The notes: a model not told the origin generated them from the sequence alone. Shown: positions 26,881-37,001, numbered from the stretch's first letter. The stretch: DNA of 64,000 bases from Bacteroidales bacterium (GCA_016286055.1 JAEERW010000010.1:1-64000); one strand, 5' to 3'. Made by a program: numbers and translations.

Positions 26881-28854
26881 ATGAACAAAGTTTATTTATT
26901 AACCACAATACTGCACTTGTGCATTACGGGTACTATATTGGCACAAGACAACAATTATCTCACATTCAAATCGTTGGATAACAATGTTGAGATTTCATTA
27001 ACAAAAAAAGGGTCGTTGGCCACAGAACTCTACTATTCAACTAATGGAGGTGATACATGGTCTGAAAAATGGGATGGATCAGCTATAACGATAGCCAAAG
27101 ATGCCTATGTCTGCTTTAAGGGCAGTAACACAACATTTTACTCCACTTCATCAAAAAACGTAAAATTCAACATTACAGGAGGAAGTGTTGAGGCATCGGG
27201 AAGTATTATGAGTCTCCTCGATGGAACAGGATTGACCAAAGAAATCTCCGAAAAAAATTGCTTTTTCAAACTATTTGAAAACTGCACCACTCTTGTTTCT
27301 GCACCCGAATTATCTGCCGAAACAATCTCAGAAGGATGCTACAATTCAATGTTCTCAGGTTGTGTAGCATTAATCAAAGTTCCTAAAATTGCCGCAAAAA
27401 CTTTGGTAAAAGATTGTTTCAAAAATTTATTTACGGGATGTTCGTCGTTAAACAAAATCGAGGTTTGTTTCACAAATTGGCAAGACAATGGAAATAATTG
27501 CACAACAAGTTGGACCAAAGGACTACCCCAAGAGGGCATTTTCATCTGTCCCACCGATTTGGAATACACCCGCTCAAAAGGGACATCAACCAACAATATT
27601 CCATCCAAATGGTTGATTAATCCTCATGATGTAAATAAAATAGGGGCAAATGCAGATGCAATTGAAATATCGCAAACCACATTTTCACACAAAGACCAAG
27701 TAAAATTTACAATCAACTGCGCCTCGGGATATACATCAAACATCACAGCAATAGAAAAAACTACCCAAAATCCAATTACGGTAAATACCAACAAGAATGA
27801 TTACAGTTTTGAAATGCCGTACGACGATGTTGAACTCTCGGTAACCTTTGCTTTAATTCCTCCTGAAATATACACCATCACCACCGACAACCACACAACT
27901 TCAAATTTAACAGAAGCCAATAAAACCGATCTAATTAAAATTTACGCCTCCGACCTTACCTCCTCAGGTTACGAACTAGAAAAAATATTGGTAAATGGCA
28001 AATCCATAACATTTTACAAATATTTCTGCAATTTTTTGATGAGTGATTACAAGGCGGATGTAGAAATTACAACTCAATACAAACCAATTAGTTACAAGAT
28101 TAAAACTGGGAAAAATGTAAACTGCGAACAAAACTCTGCTATTGTTGACGACATCGTAAACTTTACCGTCGACAATATGAGCGAGGATGAAATATATTTG
28201 GAAAAGGTATTGGTAAATGGAAAACAAGTTGAAATAAAAGACTTTGCAGGCTCAGTCAAGATGTCAGACTACATCTCTGACATTAACATTGAGGCGGTTT
28301 ACATCAAATATCATTCTATCAAAACAGATGAAAACATTTCGGAGATTTCGCACACAAAAGCCCAAAAGGACGAACTGATTCAGTTTAAAATTAAACCCGC
28401 CGATGATGGTTGCGAGGCGTTGGTATACGTCAACTCGCGAAGATTGTATCCAACCGAAAACATAAACTACTCTTTTTCAATGTTTGACTATGATGTGGAA
28501 ATATATGTTGAATATCAAGATATCAACATTGAAGAACCTGATACACAAGAAGACGAAGAAGAACAAACCGAACCCGAAATCTCCAAAAAGAAAAAGCCGA
28601 CAGCATTAAACAAGGTGAAAATTTATCCCTCGTTGGCAAAAGAGGGTGAAACAGTTACAATTTCGCTCGAAAACTTTGATTCAGAATATCTTACAGATTC
28701 AGAAATAATAATTTGCAATAATATGGGCAATATAATGCAAACCATTGATAATCCTCAGGAAACCATCAAGATAACGCTTCCGCAAGGTCTATACAAAGGC
28801 GTACTTATCAGCGGGGACAAAAAATTCTCGTTTGCATTTTTAATCACCAAATAA
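26881..28854 (+). CDS. Secreted multi-repeat surface protein, probable T9SS cargo
   Basis: Signal peptide (about residues 1-21, ending ILA-Q). The first third contains short leucine-rich-like turns reminiscent of BspA-type repeats (APELSAETISEGCYNSMF and relatives). The middle has about four copies of an 80-residue beta-repeat, each ending in a phrase like MSDYKADVEITTQY, similar to divergent InlB B-repeats. An acidic Glu/Thr linker precedes a C-terminal domain of about 80 residues (KVKIYPSLAKEGETVTI ... GLYKGVLISGDKKFSFAF) that fits the type A sorting domain of type IX secretion. Inference: exported to the cell surface. It lies 23 bases after the chemoreceptor and is probably cotranscribed. 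Confidence 0.72.
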   Translation: MNKVYLLTTILHLCITGTILAQDNNYLTFKSLDNNVEISLTKKGSLATELYYSTNGGDTWSEKWDGSAITIAKDAYVCFKGSNTTFYSTSSKNVKFNITGGSVEASGSIMSLLDGTGLTKEISEKNCFFKLFENCTTLVSAPELSAETISEGCYNSMFSGCVALIKVPKIAAKTLVKDCFKNLFTGCSSLNKIEVCFTNWQDNGNNCTTSWTKGLPQEGIFICPTDLEYTRSKGTSTNNIPSKWLINPHDVNKIGANADAIEISQTTFSHKDQVKFTINCASGYTSNITAIEKTTQNPITVNTNKNDYSFEMPYDDVELSVTFALIPPEIYTITTDNHTTSNLTEANKTDLIKIYASDLTSSGYELEKILVNGKSITFYKYFCNFLMSDYKADVEITTQYKPISYKIKTGKNVNCEQNSAIVDDIVNFTVDNMSEDEIYLEKVLVNGKQVEIKDFAGSVKMSDYISDINIEAVYIKYHSIKTDENISEISHTKAQKDELIQFKIKPADDGCEALVYVNSRRLYPTENINYSFSMFDYDVEIYVEYQDINIEEPDTQEDEEEQTEPEISKKKKPTALNKVKIYPSLAKEGETVTISLENFDSEYLTDSEIIICNNMGNIMQTIDNPQETIKITLPQGLYKGVLISGDKKFSFAFLITK

Positions 28855-28885
28855 TCAGCAATTTATCTTAAACACATCTAATAAT

Positions 28886-31225
28886 ATGAACAAATCAATT
28901 ATTATGTCCACACTATCTGCGGCAATACTCACTGCATCAAGCAGTTGCAACCAAACACCACCGCAACTCGGAACAGCCTCTATCGACGAGGTGATTGCGG
29001 CTATGACCATCGAAGAGAAGGCTCTTATGCTTATTGGCGCAGGTATGGATCCAAGCCAAGAAAAAACTTCGTTTGTTGGAAGCACCGAACAAAAAGTACC
29101 CGGCGCGGCAGGTATCACACGTGCTATTCCTCGGTTGGGCATTCCGTCAATAGTGCTTGCCGACGGTCCCGCAGGTTTGAGAATAAAACCTAAGCGCGAC
29201 AACGACGAAAACACTTACTATTGCACGGCATTTCCTATCGCCACTACCCTATCGTCTACTTGGAACACCGAACTTGTAAAAGAAGTAGGCGAATCAATTG
29301 GAAATGAGGTACTTGAATATGGCGTTGATGTTATTCTTTCGCCGGGTGCAAATATTCACCGCAACCCTTTGTGCGGTAGAAACTACGAGTATTACAGCGA
29401 AGACCCTGTGCTTGCCGGCAAAACCGCAAGCGCACTTATCAACGGTATTCAAAGTCTCGGCGTGGGCACTTCCATTAAGCACTTTGCTGGCAACAGTCAG
29501 GAAACCAACCGTATGAACAACGATGCCCGTATTACACAACGTGCTTTGCGCGAAATTTATCTGCGTCAGTTTCAAATTGCAATACGCGAGTCAAATCCTT
29601 GGACTGTAATGACTTCGTACAACTTTATCAACGGTTCGTACTCGTCGGAAAACCGCGAACTTGTTCACGATATTCTTCGCGACGAATGGAAATACGACGG
29701 ACTTGTAATGACCGATTGGTTTGCTGGCACAAATCCTGTTAATCAGGTAATTTCGGGTAACGACCTTCTTATGCCCGGTGTCAACAATCAATACGAAAAG
29801 ATTGTTGAGGGTATGAAAAACGGCTCGCTCAAAATCGAATATGTTGACGAAAATGTAAAACGTATTTTGGAGTTGGTTTTAAAATCTCCCACATTCAAAA
29901 AATATCAATATTCTAACAAACCAAACCTCGAAGAACACGCAAAAATCACACGTCAGGCTGCAAGCGAAGGCATTGTGCTGCTGACAAATAAAAACAACGC
30001 TCTGCCTATCAAAGGCGGTAAGGCTGCACTTTTCGGAGTTACATCTTACACTTTTTACTCAGGCGGCACAGGTAGCGGCGATGTTAACGAGGCTTACACA
30101 GTTTCGCTCTGCGAGGGTCTTGAAAACCAAGGCTTTACCATCGACGAAAAACTCAAAAACATCTATATTCCAGCAATCGACAAACAGCGCGAGGATTTTA
30201 AATCTAATCCCGCAAACAAGGATGGCTTGGTGTATACCTTTAATCCTGTGGACTTTGTAATCGACGATGCTCAAATTAAAGAGTTTGCAAAAACCAACGA
30301 CGTGGCATTTATCACCATCGGACGTGTTTCGGGTGAATTCCGCGACCGCAGAATTGCTGATTTCTATCTCTCCGACAATGAAAAAACCCTCCTCACCAAG
30401 GTTCAAAAGGCATTCAAGGCACTCGGCAAAAAGACCATCGTAATTCTCAATATTGGTGGCGTAATCGAAACCGCTTCGTGGAAGGATATTCCCGATGCAA
30501 TTGTGTTGCCGTGGATGGGCGGTCAAGAAGGTGGAAACGCTGTGGCTGACGTAGTTACAGGTGCGGTTAATCCTTCGGGACGTTTGCCGATGACCTTCCC
30601 CATTGACTATTTTGATGTTCCCGGTGCTAAAAACTTCCCATACGACTATCCCGCCGATGCCCGCTCGATGTTTGATACTCACGACGACAACCAAAACCGC
30701 GAAAACTTCGACTACACCAACTATTTGGAAGATATTTTTGTAGGCTACCGTTACTACAACACATTCGGCAAAAAGACCTCGTTCCCGTTTGGTTACGGTT
30801 TGTCGTACAGCGATTTTGAATTCTCGGATGTAAAAATTCAAACAGCCGGTGGCGATTTCCAAATTTCGTTAAACGTAAAGAACACAGGAAGTTGCGAAGG
30901 TAAAACCGTTGTAGAACTTTTCGCAAAATATCCCGAATCAGAACAGTCATCGCCCAAGTACGAACTCAAAGCATTTGCCAAAACAAACTCTCTGATGCCG
31001 GGCGAATCTCAGCCTGTGGTTCTCACTGTTAACTCTGCCGATTTGGCATATTTCGACGCAGCACAAAATCAATGGACTGCCCCTGCCGGTGAATACACAT
31101 TCTTCATTGGCAAATCTGCCGAAGATATTGTTACTGAGGTAAAATCACAATTACTCACACCTTACGAAAGCAAGGTTAACGACGTAATGAAACCAAAAGT
31201 GGATTTGGATGTTATGAAGAATTAA
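28886..31225 (+). CDS. GH3 family beta-glycosidase (lipoprotein)
   Basis: Exo-acting glycoside hydrolase of family 3, beta-glucosidase/xylosidase branch. A lipobox SSSC near residue 21 makes it a lipoprotein. Catalytic (beta/alpha)8 domain about 30-340: LADGPAGLRI, KHFAGNSQETNR and the nucleophile D277 in VMTDWFAG. The second alpha/beta domain follows (GGVIETASWKDIPDAIVLPWMGGQEGG), then an Fn3-like C-terminal domain (about 660-760, with GYGLSYSDFEFS just before). The exact sugar cannot be read from sequence. Ends at a strong bidirectional terminator. Confidence 0.92.
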   Translation: MNKSIIMSTLSAAILTASSSCNQTPPQLGTASIDEVIAAMTIEEKALMLIGAGMDPSQEKTSFVGSTEQKVPGAAGITRAIPRLGIPSIVLADGPAGLRIKPKRDNDENTYYCTAFPIATTLSSTWNTELVKEVGESIGNEVLEYGVDVILSPGANIHRNPLCGRNYEYYSEDPVLAGKTASALINGIQSLGVGTSIKHFAGNSQETNRMNNDARITQRALREIYLRQFQIAIRESNPWTVMTSYNFINGSYSSENRELVHDILRDEWKYDGLVMTDWFAGTNPVNQVISGNDLLMPGVNNQYEKIVEGMKNGSLKIEYVDENVKRILELVLKSPTFKKYQYSNKPNLEEHAKITRQAASEGIVLLTNKNNALPIKGGKAALFGVTSYTFYSGGTGSGDVNEAYTVSLCEGLENQGFTIDEKLKNIYIPAIDKQREDFKSNPANKDGLVYTFNPVDFVIDDAQIKEFAKTNDVAFITIGRVSGEFRDRRIADFYLSDNEKTLLTKVQKAFKALGKKTIVILNIGGVIETASWKDIPDAIVLPWMGGQEGGNAVADVVTGAVNPSGRLPMTFPIDYFDVPGAKNFPYDYPADARSMFDTHDDNQNRENFDYTNYLEDIFVGYRYYNTFGKKTSFPFGYGLSYSDFEFSDVKIQTAGGDFQISLNVKNTGSCEGKTVVELFAKYPESEQSSPKYELKAFAKTNSLMPGESQPVVLTVNSADLAYFDAAQNQWTAPAGEYTFFIGKSAEDIVTEVKSQLLTPYESKVNDVMKPKVDLDVMKN

Positions 31226-31247
31226 GGAATTGAACCATATAAAACAA

Positions 31248-31283
31248 AAAATCCGTCAGCCATTGCAGCCGACGGATTTTTTT
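31248..31283. terminator. Bidirectional terminator
   Basis: AAAATCCGTC pairs with GACGGATTTT around a 13-base loop; T-runs on both strands. It separates the convergent GH3 and transporter genes. Confidence 0.85.
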
Positions 31284-31302
31284 ATAGAAATAGTTAAAAA
31301 AT

Positions 31303-32976
31303 CTACACAAAAAACAGCACCATCAATTCTGCTATCAGCACTCTGAAAAACATTGTGAGCGGATAAACTGTGGCGTAACCTACCGCAGGAGCGTCTTTTG
31401 ATGTGAGTCCGTTGGCGTAGGCAAGGGCTGGCGGGTCGGTGTGACTGCCTGCTATTACACCCGTTAAGGTAAAGTAATTGACTTTGCAGAATTTATAGCC
31501 AACTATGCCCATTATCAAAAGCGGTAAGAAGGTGATTATAAAGCCATAGCCTACCCAAGAGTAACCGCCGTTGACAATAGTATCCCAAAATCCGTTTCCG
31601 GCGTTTAATCCCACACAGGCAAGGAATAGCGAAATACCTATTTCACTAAGCATAAGATTTGCGCTTTGAGTGGTGTAAGTGATTAATTTCCATTTATATC
31701 CAAACTTAGCAATAAGTATCGAAATAATCAGCGGACCACCAGCCAAACCAAGTTTAAACGGCTGCGGAACTCCCGGAATTGCAACAGGAATACTGCCGAG
31801 AATTACTCCAATGGCAATGCCGATAAAAATGGTGATAAGGTTGGGTTGATTGAGGCGTTTTACCGAGTTGCCAAGCACTTTTTCAACACTTGCAATGTTG
31901 ATGTCTGTACCCACAACGTTAACTTGGTCGCCGATTTGAAGCACAAGTTCCTCAGATGCCACAAGGTCAACGCCTGAACGGTTTACACGTGTAATATTGC
32001 ATCCGTAAAGTTTGCGCAACTGCAACGAACCGAGGCGTTTACCGTTGACTTCCTCTTTTGTTACTAAAATTCTACTACTGATAAACGAACTGTTAGCCAA
32101 AACCCACTGTTTGCGCTGTAAATCAATGGCTTTACCTATAAAAGCGGTAATAGTGTCAATGTCGGTAGGATTGGCAATTACAAATATCTTGTCGTTTTCT
32201 TTAAGCACGGTTTCCGAAGTGGCAAGGCTTATTTGATTGGTTTCGTTGTCCCAATGGCGCGAAACTATAAAATGACGATCGGGGAAAAGTTTTACAAGTT
32301 CTTTGATTGTTTTTCCAAAAACCGAAGGATTAAGAACCTGCATCGAGATACCTGTGGCAGACTTTTGAGCGTCTTTGGCGAGAGTTTCAATCTGCTCGTT
32401 CTCCTTTTTAAAATCCACTTTGAAAAGCACTTTTACAACTATCATCGTAAGGATTATGCCAATTACGCCGAGGGGATAAGCCACAGCGTAACCCATTGCC
32501 ATAGTGGAATTTACATCGCCAGTCATTTCTTTAAAAGCCTGTTGGGCAGCACCAAGACCCGGAGTATTGGTAACAGCACCCGACATAATGCCCACCATAG
32601 TAGGAATATCGATACCAGTGGCAAAACCAATTATCAGGGCAGTAATTGCGCCCAAAAATACAACGCCAACAGCCAGGAGGTTGAGCGTCATTCCGCCTTT
32701 CTTAAACGATGAGAAAAAACTCGGGCCTACCTGCATACCTATTGCGTAGACAAAAAGAATAAGTCCGAAATCGCGCAGAAAATCAAGGAGTTTTGGGTCG
32801 ATTTTTAATCCAAGATGCCCGCAGATGATGCCCACAAACAAAATAAATGTGGCTCCGAGCGAAATACCTTTGATTTTGATTTTACCGAAAAGAATGCCAG
32901 CCGAAACTATTACGGCAAGCAAAAGTATGGAGTGTCCCACACTTGTACCTGATATTAATTCGTTAATCCAATTCAT
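31303..32976 (-). CDS. AspT/YidE-type transporter with RCK_C domains
   Basis: Inner-membrane transporter of the aspartate:alanine exchanger family. Two similar halves of about five to six membrane helices surround a cytoplasmic insert (about 190-375) with two TrkA-C-like regulatory domains. Family duplication motifs are visible: GAVTNTPGLGAAQQAF in the first half and GVIAGSHTDPPALAYA in the second. 557 residues, normal. Substrate cannot be named from sequence. Own promoter TAATTTTG is 17-24 bases upstream. Confidence 0.87.
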   Translation of the reverse strand: MNWINELISGTSVGHSILLLAVIVSAGILFGKIKIKGISLGATFILFVGIICGHLGLKIDPKLLDFLRDFGLILFVYAIGMQVGPSFFSSFKKGGMTLNLLAVGVVFLGAITALIIGFATGIDIPTMVGIMSGAVTNTPGLGAAQQAFKEMTGDVNSTMAMGYAVAYPLGVIGIILTMIVVKVLFKVDFKKENEQIETLAKDAQKSATGISMQVLNPSVFGKTIKELVKLFPDRHFIVSRHWDNETNQISLATSETVLKENDKIFVIANPTDIDTITAFIGKAIDLQRKQWVLANSSFISSRILVTKEEVNGKRLGSLQLRKLYGCNITRVNRSGVDLVASEELVLQIGDQVNVVGTDINIASVEKVLGNSVKRLNQPNLITIFIGIAIGVILGSIPVAIPGVPQPFKLGLAGGPLIISILIAKFGYKWKLITYTTQSANLMLSEIGISLFLACVGLNAGNGFWDTIVNGGYSWVGYGFIITFLPLLIMGIVGYKFCKVNYFTLTGVIAGSHTDPPALAYANGLTSKDAPAVGYATVYPLTMFFRVLIAELMVLFFV

Positions 32977-32992
32977 ATCTTTAAATTTTGCG

Positions 32993-33000
32993 CAAAATTA
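32993..33000 (-). promoter_or_regulatory. TAATTTTG -10 element for the AspT-like transporter
   Basis: Minus-strand TAATTTTG, 16 bases before the ATG at 32976. Confidence 0.5.
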
Positions 33001-33095
33001 TACAATCGCGCGGAAACTAACATTAATTCAATATTATGTTATTAGACTTGGCAATAGATTAAAACGATAGCCACAATCGGCATTTACGATAGCCG

Positions 33096-34448
33096 TTAGG
33101 AATTATTTTCGATACTTTTAAAAATATCGAGAATCTGTTCACGAAGCCATCTGAGGCACTCAAACGACTTTTTGTTGCGGTTAAATGTGTAGCGCCACAT
33201 AGCCAAAACACGTTTTACCTCCTCAAAATAATGAAAGGCAAAAATACCCGTTGGCGGCAGCAACAGCATATAAATCAACCTGATAAGCCACGAATCGGTA
33301 AATTGACACAACAAAAAGAATATCAGCGGATAAAATATCAGCGGAAACACAAACATATACACCGCAAAGCGTATCGAAGTGTGAAAATTCTTGTCTTTGA
33401 TTTTGCGGGTAAACAGGTCAGGCGTATGGTACGGTAGAAAATTGTTAACAGCACCAAACAATGCCACCGGCGACATTGCTATTAGAATTACCGTTCGCAA
33501 AAGCACACCGGGAATAGTAAAGCGGCGGCGGATAATCCAATCGCGGAGGTTTTCTTGTTGCAAAAGTTTGCGGTAGTCGCTAAGACAGCCGTTGAGTTTG
33601 TGAAACGTGTCTAAATCGTTGTTTTTCAGAGTGTCCATCAATTTTACAACCTGCTGACCGGCATAAATACGGTTTTTAAAATTGTTGACAAGTTTGCGCT
33701 CTTTTTTCACGAGATAAGGCGCATAAACAAGTCGGGCGGTTTCAAAATTGTCGTACTCTTCGTTGTTTTCAATATTGATAATCAACGATTTAAGTTCGTT
33801 TGAAATATCGGTTATCAATTCGTGATTAGCCTTTTGGGGATTTTCGAGATAAAGGTCGCGGTAATCCTCCACATTGATGGGCTTTCCAAAATTGATAAAA
33901 GCATTGGTGCGAAACGAAAAATAATCTTGATAATTGATACCCACAGGCACTATTTTAACGCCGAGAGTATAGTTAGAAGCCTCCTCTGCCATAAAAGCAA
34001 TTCGCGTTATGCCCTTTTTGAGCGGACGCAAACGGCGGCGACCAACGTGGCTTGCCTCAGGATATATCACAAGGTAACGCTTTTTGCGTAGCACCTGAAC
34101 CGATTTTTCAAAAATTTCATCGTTTTGTTTGAGACTCTCACGACCGTCGCGCATACGAAAAATGGGGAGAATTTTCATAAAAAAGAGCAAACGGCGGACA
34201 AATTGTCCCGCAAAAATATCGGCACGAGCCATAAAAACAGGTTGCCAATTCTTAACACTGAGGATGATAAGAGCGTCCATAAGTGCGTTTTGATGGTTTG
34301 GCGCAAAAATAACCGCACCCTCTTTGGGAATATTCTCCAAGCCCGACGTGTACACCTTTTTATAAAAGACGTGGTTGTGCATAAAACTTGCAAACGGCTT
34401 CAACAGCGCGTACAACCAACTAAAATCCTCTACATTTTTAATTTTCAT
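33096..34448 (-). CDS. PlsC-like glycerolphosphate acyltransferase
   Basis: Membrane acyltransferase of the 1-acyl-glycerol-3-phosphate acyltransferase superfamily. The active-site block reads FAPNHQNALMD (H52, D58), one residue longer between His and Asp than the classical HX4D, a variant I associate with Bacteroidetes homologues. IYPEASH is the counterpart of the FPEGT block. Residues about 330-400 hold two or more membrane helices. The acyl acceptor is not known. A TACATTTG element is about 32 bases upstream of the ATG. Confidence 0.82.
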   Translation of the reverse strand: MKIKNVEDFSWLYALLKPFASFMHNHVFYKKVYTSGLENIPKEGAVIFAPNHQNALMDALIILSVKNWQPVFMARADIFAGQFVRRLLFFMKILPIFRMRDGRESLKQNDEIFEKSVQVLRKKRYLVIYPEASHVGRRRLRPLKKGITRIAFMAEEASNYTLGVKIVPVGINYQDYFSFRTNAFINFGKPINVEDYRDLYLENPQKANHELITDISNELKSLIINIENNEEYDNFETARLVYAPYLVKKERKLVNNFKNRIYAGQQVVKLMDTLKNNDLDTFHKLNGCLSDYRKLLQQENLRDWIIRRRFTIPGVLLRTVILIAMSPVALFGAVNNFLPYHTPDLFTRKIKDKNFHTSIRFAVYMFVFPLIFYPLIFFLLCQFTDSWLIRLIYMLLLPPTGIFAFHYFEEVKRVLAMWRYTFNRNKKSFECLRWLREQILDIFKSIENNS

Positions 34449-34479
34449 ATTACCCTCTGCTATGGCACATTTTCAGGTG

Positions 34480-34487
34480 CAAATGTA
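34480..34487 (-). promoter_or_regulatory. TACATTTG -10 element for the acyltransferase
   Basis: Minus-strand TACATTTG about 32 bases upstream of the ATG at 34448. Confidence 0.5.
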
Positions 34488-34535
34488 GTTATTTTTTGTT
34501 TCTGCAAAAAATTAAGTACACCTTATTTATTAACC

Positions 34536-36332
34536 TCAATACACCTTAAACCCCTCAGTTTTGAACCCTGTGCCGTGAGGATATTTGGCATTAATGCGGA
34601 CGGGAAGGCGGCCTTTGAAGGGCAATTCGCCAAAAATCATCTCTCCTGCAATGCGGCGGGCAAGCGGAGTATCGTCGTAAGCCACTAAGATGGCGGCAAA
34701 ATTATCGTTTTTAGGATTAAACTTGGTGAAACCCATAGGGTTGGTAAAAATACCAAGAACCACAGGTGTTGTTTTAGCCAATGTTTCGGCAAAATTTATC
34801 GAATTGGCAGTAAATCCAAACCTCGGAGGATAGGCATTGCAATTGTGAAAGCCAATTATCACAAGGTCGTAGGTTTTTAAGGTGTCGGAAAGTGTGGTAA
34901 ACGATGCTGGCTCTGCCTCTTTTTCGATAGTAAAAACATCCAAATTGGTAAACCTACGGAGCGAAATTTCAAACTCGGTTTCCTCGGCGGTCTTGCCAAT
35001 CGACACGGCGGCTATGCGTTTAGAGGATAAATCTTTGAGCGGTAAAAGGTTGTCGCGGTTTTTGATAAGGGTAATGGAATTTTCAACTATCTGAGATTGA
35101 AGGTTTTGTGCATAATCGTTATTGAGGTCTTGATAAAGATTTTCGGTGCTTACAGGTTGAAAATTATCCAAACCGAGTTGTTTTTTGGCGAGAAGAATTT
35201 TTTTGCAACGGATGTCGATTTCCTTTTGCGAAATATAACCCGAATCGCGTGCGGCAATAATGCCATTGTAAGCCGCCACAAAATCTTTCGGCTGCAAAAA
35301 CACGTCGACACCTGCCTTGAACGCCTTTATTTCAAGTTCGCCCGAGGGATAATTGCGGCTAACGCCCTGCATAGCAAGTGCATCGGTGAATACAAGTCCT
35401 TGAAAACCAAGATTTTTTTTGAGCAGTTTTGAAATAATGTTTTCTGAAATGCTCGACGGAGTTTGCGAAATAGAATCGTCGTAAGCCTCCACAAAAAGAT
35501 GTCCCACCATAACGCCTTTTACTCCATTGTTAATCAGATATTTAAACGGATATAGTTCAAAAGTGTCGATACGCTGTTTGTCGCCTTTGATAATTGGAAG
35601 GTCGTAGTGCGAATCGGTAACGGTATTGCCGTGACCCGGAAAATGTTTGGCTGTGGTGAGTATTCCGCCATCTTGCATACCCGACATTATGGCGAGCGAT
35701 TTGCGTGCAACTTCCTGTTTATCACTACCAAACGAGCGGTTTACAATCACTGAGTTGCCGGGATTGTCGTAAATATCCACACACGGTGCAAAATCGATAT
35801 TTACCCCAAGGCGACGGCACTGACGGGCAATTTCAAGTCCGGTTTTGTATACAAGGTCTTCGTTTTCGATGGCGCCGAGAGTTAGTTGACGGGGATACGA
35901 AATTGTGCTGTCTAACCTCATTCCCAAGCCCCATTCGGCATCTTGGGCTATCATCAGCGGCACTTTTGAAATGCTCTGCAATTTGTTGGTAATTGCAGCC
36001 TGACGGTTTGGTCCGCCGTAAAAAAACAGCACACCGCCAATGTGATAGTCGGTTACATATTGCTCCACGTTTTTGTAAAGTTTGTCGGCGGCACCCCATT
36101 TGCTGCTCACTTCTACCATAAACAACTGACCCACACGCTCATCGGGAGTCATAGTGGCAAAAACAGAATCTACCCAACGGTTGTGCACCGCACTGTCGCC
36201 GTGGGGCGAATAGGCAAAGTTTCGCGCGTAGGTTACAGGAAAGAAATATAACAGCGATATAGATAGAACTACTGTGAAAATCAATGTTTTAAGCGCAAAA
36301 AACGCTGCGTTTTTTAAGGTTGTCCTTTTCAT
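34536..36332 (-). CDS. GH3 beta-N-acetylhexosaminidase (NagZ-like)
   Basis: Exported member of the NagZ branch of GH3, expected to release N-acetylglucosamine from peptidoglycan fragments. An N-terminal membrane segment (about residues 10-30) leads the catalytic domain. The NagZ signature KHFPGHGNTVTDSHYDLP carries the His general acid/base, and VFTDALAM holds the nucleophile Asp. A second alpha/beta domain follows; the beta-lactamase-like domain often fused in Bacteroidetes relatives is absent. I start at the ATG at 36332; an upstream in-frame ATG at 36398 lies before a TATCTTAG promoter-like element. Confidence 0.87.
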   Translation of the reverse strand: MKRTTLKNAAFFALKTLIFTVVLSISLLYFFPVTYARNFAYSPHGDSAVHNRWVDSVFATMTPDERVGQLFMVEVSSKWGAADKLYKNVEQYVTDYHIGGVLFFYGGPNRQAAITNKLQSISKVPLMIAQDAEWGLGMRLDSTISYPRQLTLGAIENEDLVYKTGLEIARQCRRLGVNIDFAPCVDIYDNPGNSVIVNRSFGSDKQEVARKSLAIMSGMQDGGILTTAKHFPGHGNTVTDSHYDLPIIKGDKQRIDTFELYPFKYLINNGVKGVMVGHLFVEAYDDSISQTPSSISENIISKLLKKNLGFQGLVFTDALAMQGVSRNYPSGELEIKAFKAGVDVFLQPKDFVAAYNGIIAARDSGYISQKEIDIRCKKILLAKKQLGLDNFQPVSTENLYQDLNNDYAQNLQSQIVENSITLIKNRDNLLPLKDLSSKRIAAVSIGKTAEETEFEISLRRFTNLDVFTIEKEAEPASFTTLSDTLKTYDLVIIGFHNCNAYPPRFGFTANSINFAETLAKTTPVVLGIFTNPMGFTKFNPKNDNFAAILVAYDDTPLARRIAGEMIFGELPFKGRLPVRINAKYPHGTGFKTEGFKVY

Positions 36333-36396
36333 TTTTAGGGTGAATAATTTTTGCACTAAGATACAAAAATTTTTTTTGCAGCATATAATTGTTAGC

Positions 36397-36426
36397 AAAA
36401 AAAACAGCCGTCAAAAACGACGGCTG
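36397..36426 (-). terminator. Terminator of ndk
   Basis: CAGCCGTC and GACGGCTG pair around AAAAAC; on the minus strand the stem is followed by eight T. Confidence 0.82.
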
Positions 36427-36455
36427 CAAAAAATGTCATTATTGTTGCCCAAAAC

Positions 36456-36923
36456 CTACTCGGCTTTGTTGATATCGTGCAACTGAATGATTCCACCACC
36501 TGCGTTAACAATCTCGCGGGCAGAGAAATAGAAGAAAATTTCGTTCAAAGCGTTGGCGTCGCTGTCAGAACCGTGAACAGCATTGTGCTGAACTGATTCT
36601 GCGTATTTACGGCGGATAGTACCGATTTCAGCCTTAGCAGGATCGGTTGCGCCCATAAGTTTGCGCCAATCGGCTACTGCGTTGTCTTTTTCAAGTACGG
36701 CTGCGTAGATAGGGCCAGAGGTCATAAATTCTACCAATCCGTCGAAAAATGGTTTTCCCTTGTGTACGAAATAGAAGGCTTCTGCCTCGTTCTTGCTGAG
36801 TTGCAATTTCTTACAAGCGAGGATTTTGAATCCGTGCTGATGAACTTCTAAAAAAATCTGCTCTGCGAACTCGTTTTTTACCGCATTGGGTTTAATCAAC
36901 ATTAATGTATGTCTTCCACTCAT
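36456..36923 (-). CDS. ndk: Nucleoside diphosphate kinase
   Basis: Balances nucleoside triphosphate pools by phosphate transfer through an active-site histidine. LMLIKPNAV at the N-terminus and NAVHGSDSDANA (the phosphorylated His) are diagnostic. About 155 residues from the ATG at 36923; the longer frame from 36977 runs through the promoter and is rejected. The gene has short extra segments relative to the usual 140-residue enzyme. Confidence 0.95.
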   Translation of the reverse strand: MSGRHTLMLIKPNAVKNEFAEQIFLEVHQHGFKILACKKLQLSKNEAEAFYFVHKGKPFFDGLVEFMTSGPIYAAVLEKDNAVADWRKLMGATDPAKAEIGTIRRKYAESVQHNAVHGSDSDANALNEIFFYFSAREIVNAGGGIIQLHDINKAE

Positions 36924-36945
36924 TTTTGATTTGTTTTTAAATTTA

Positions 36946-36973
36946 TATATTTGCAAAAATTTCTGCAAAGGTA
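36946..36973. promoter_or_regulatory. Face-to-face promoters of ndk and the DHH phosphoesterase
   Basis: TATATTTG on plus (36946-36953) and TACCTTTG on minus (36973 to 36966) point at each other across 12 bases. Each transcript would begin inside the other promoter, so firing should be mutually exclusive. Confidence 0.5.
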
Positions 36974-37001
36974 GCAATTTGATTAATTTTATAAAACAAA
37001 A

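Noticed and set aside
30059-30862. Open minus-strand frame of 267 codons opposite the GH3 gene
   Set aside because: Same reason: shadow of a conserved glycosidase.
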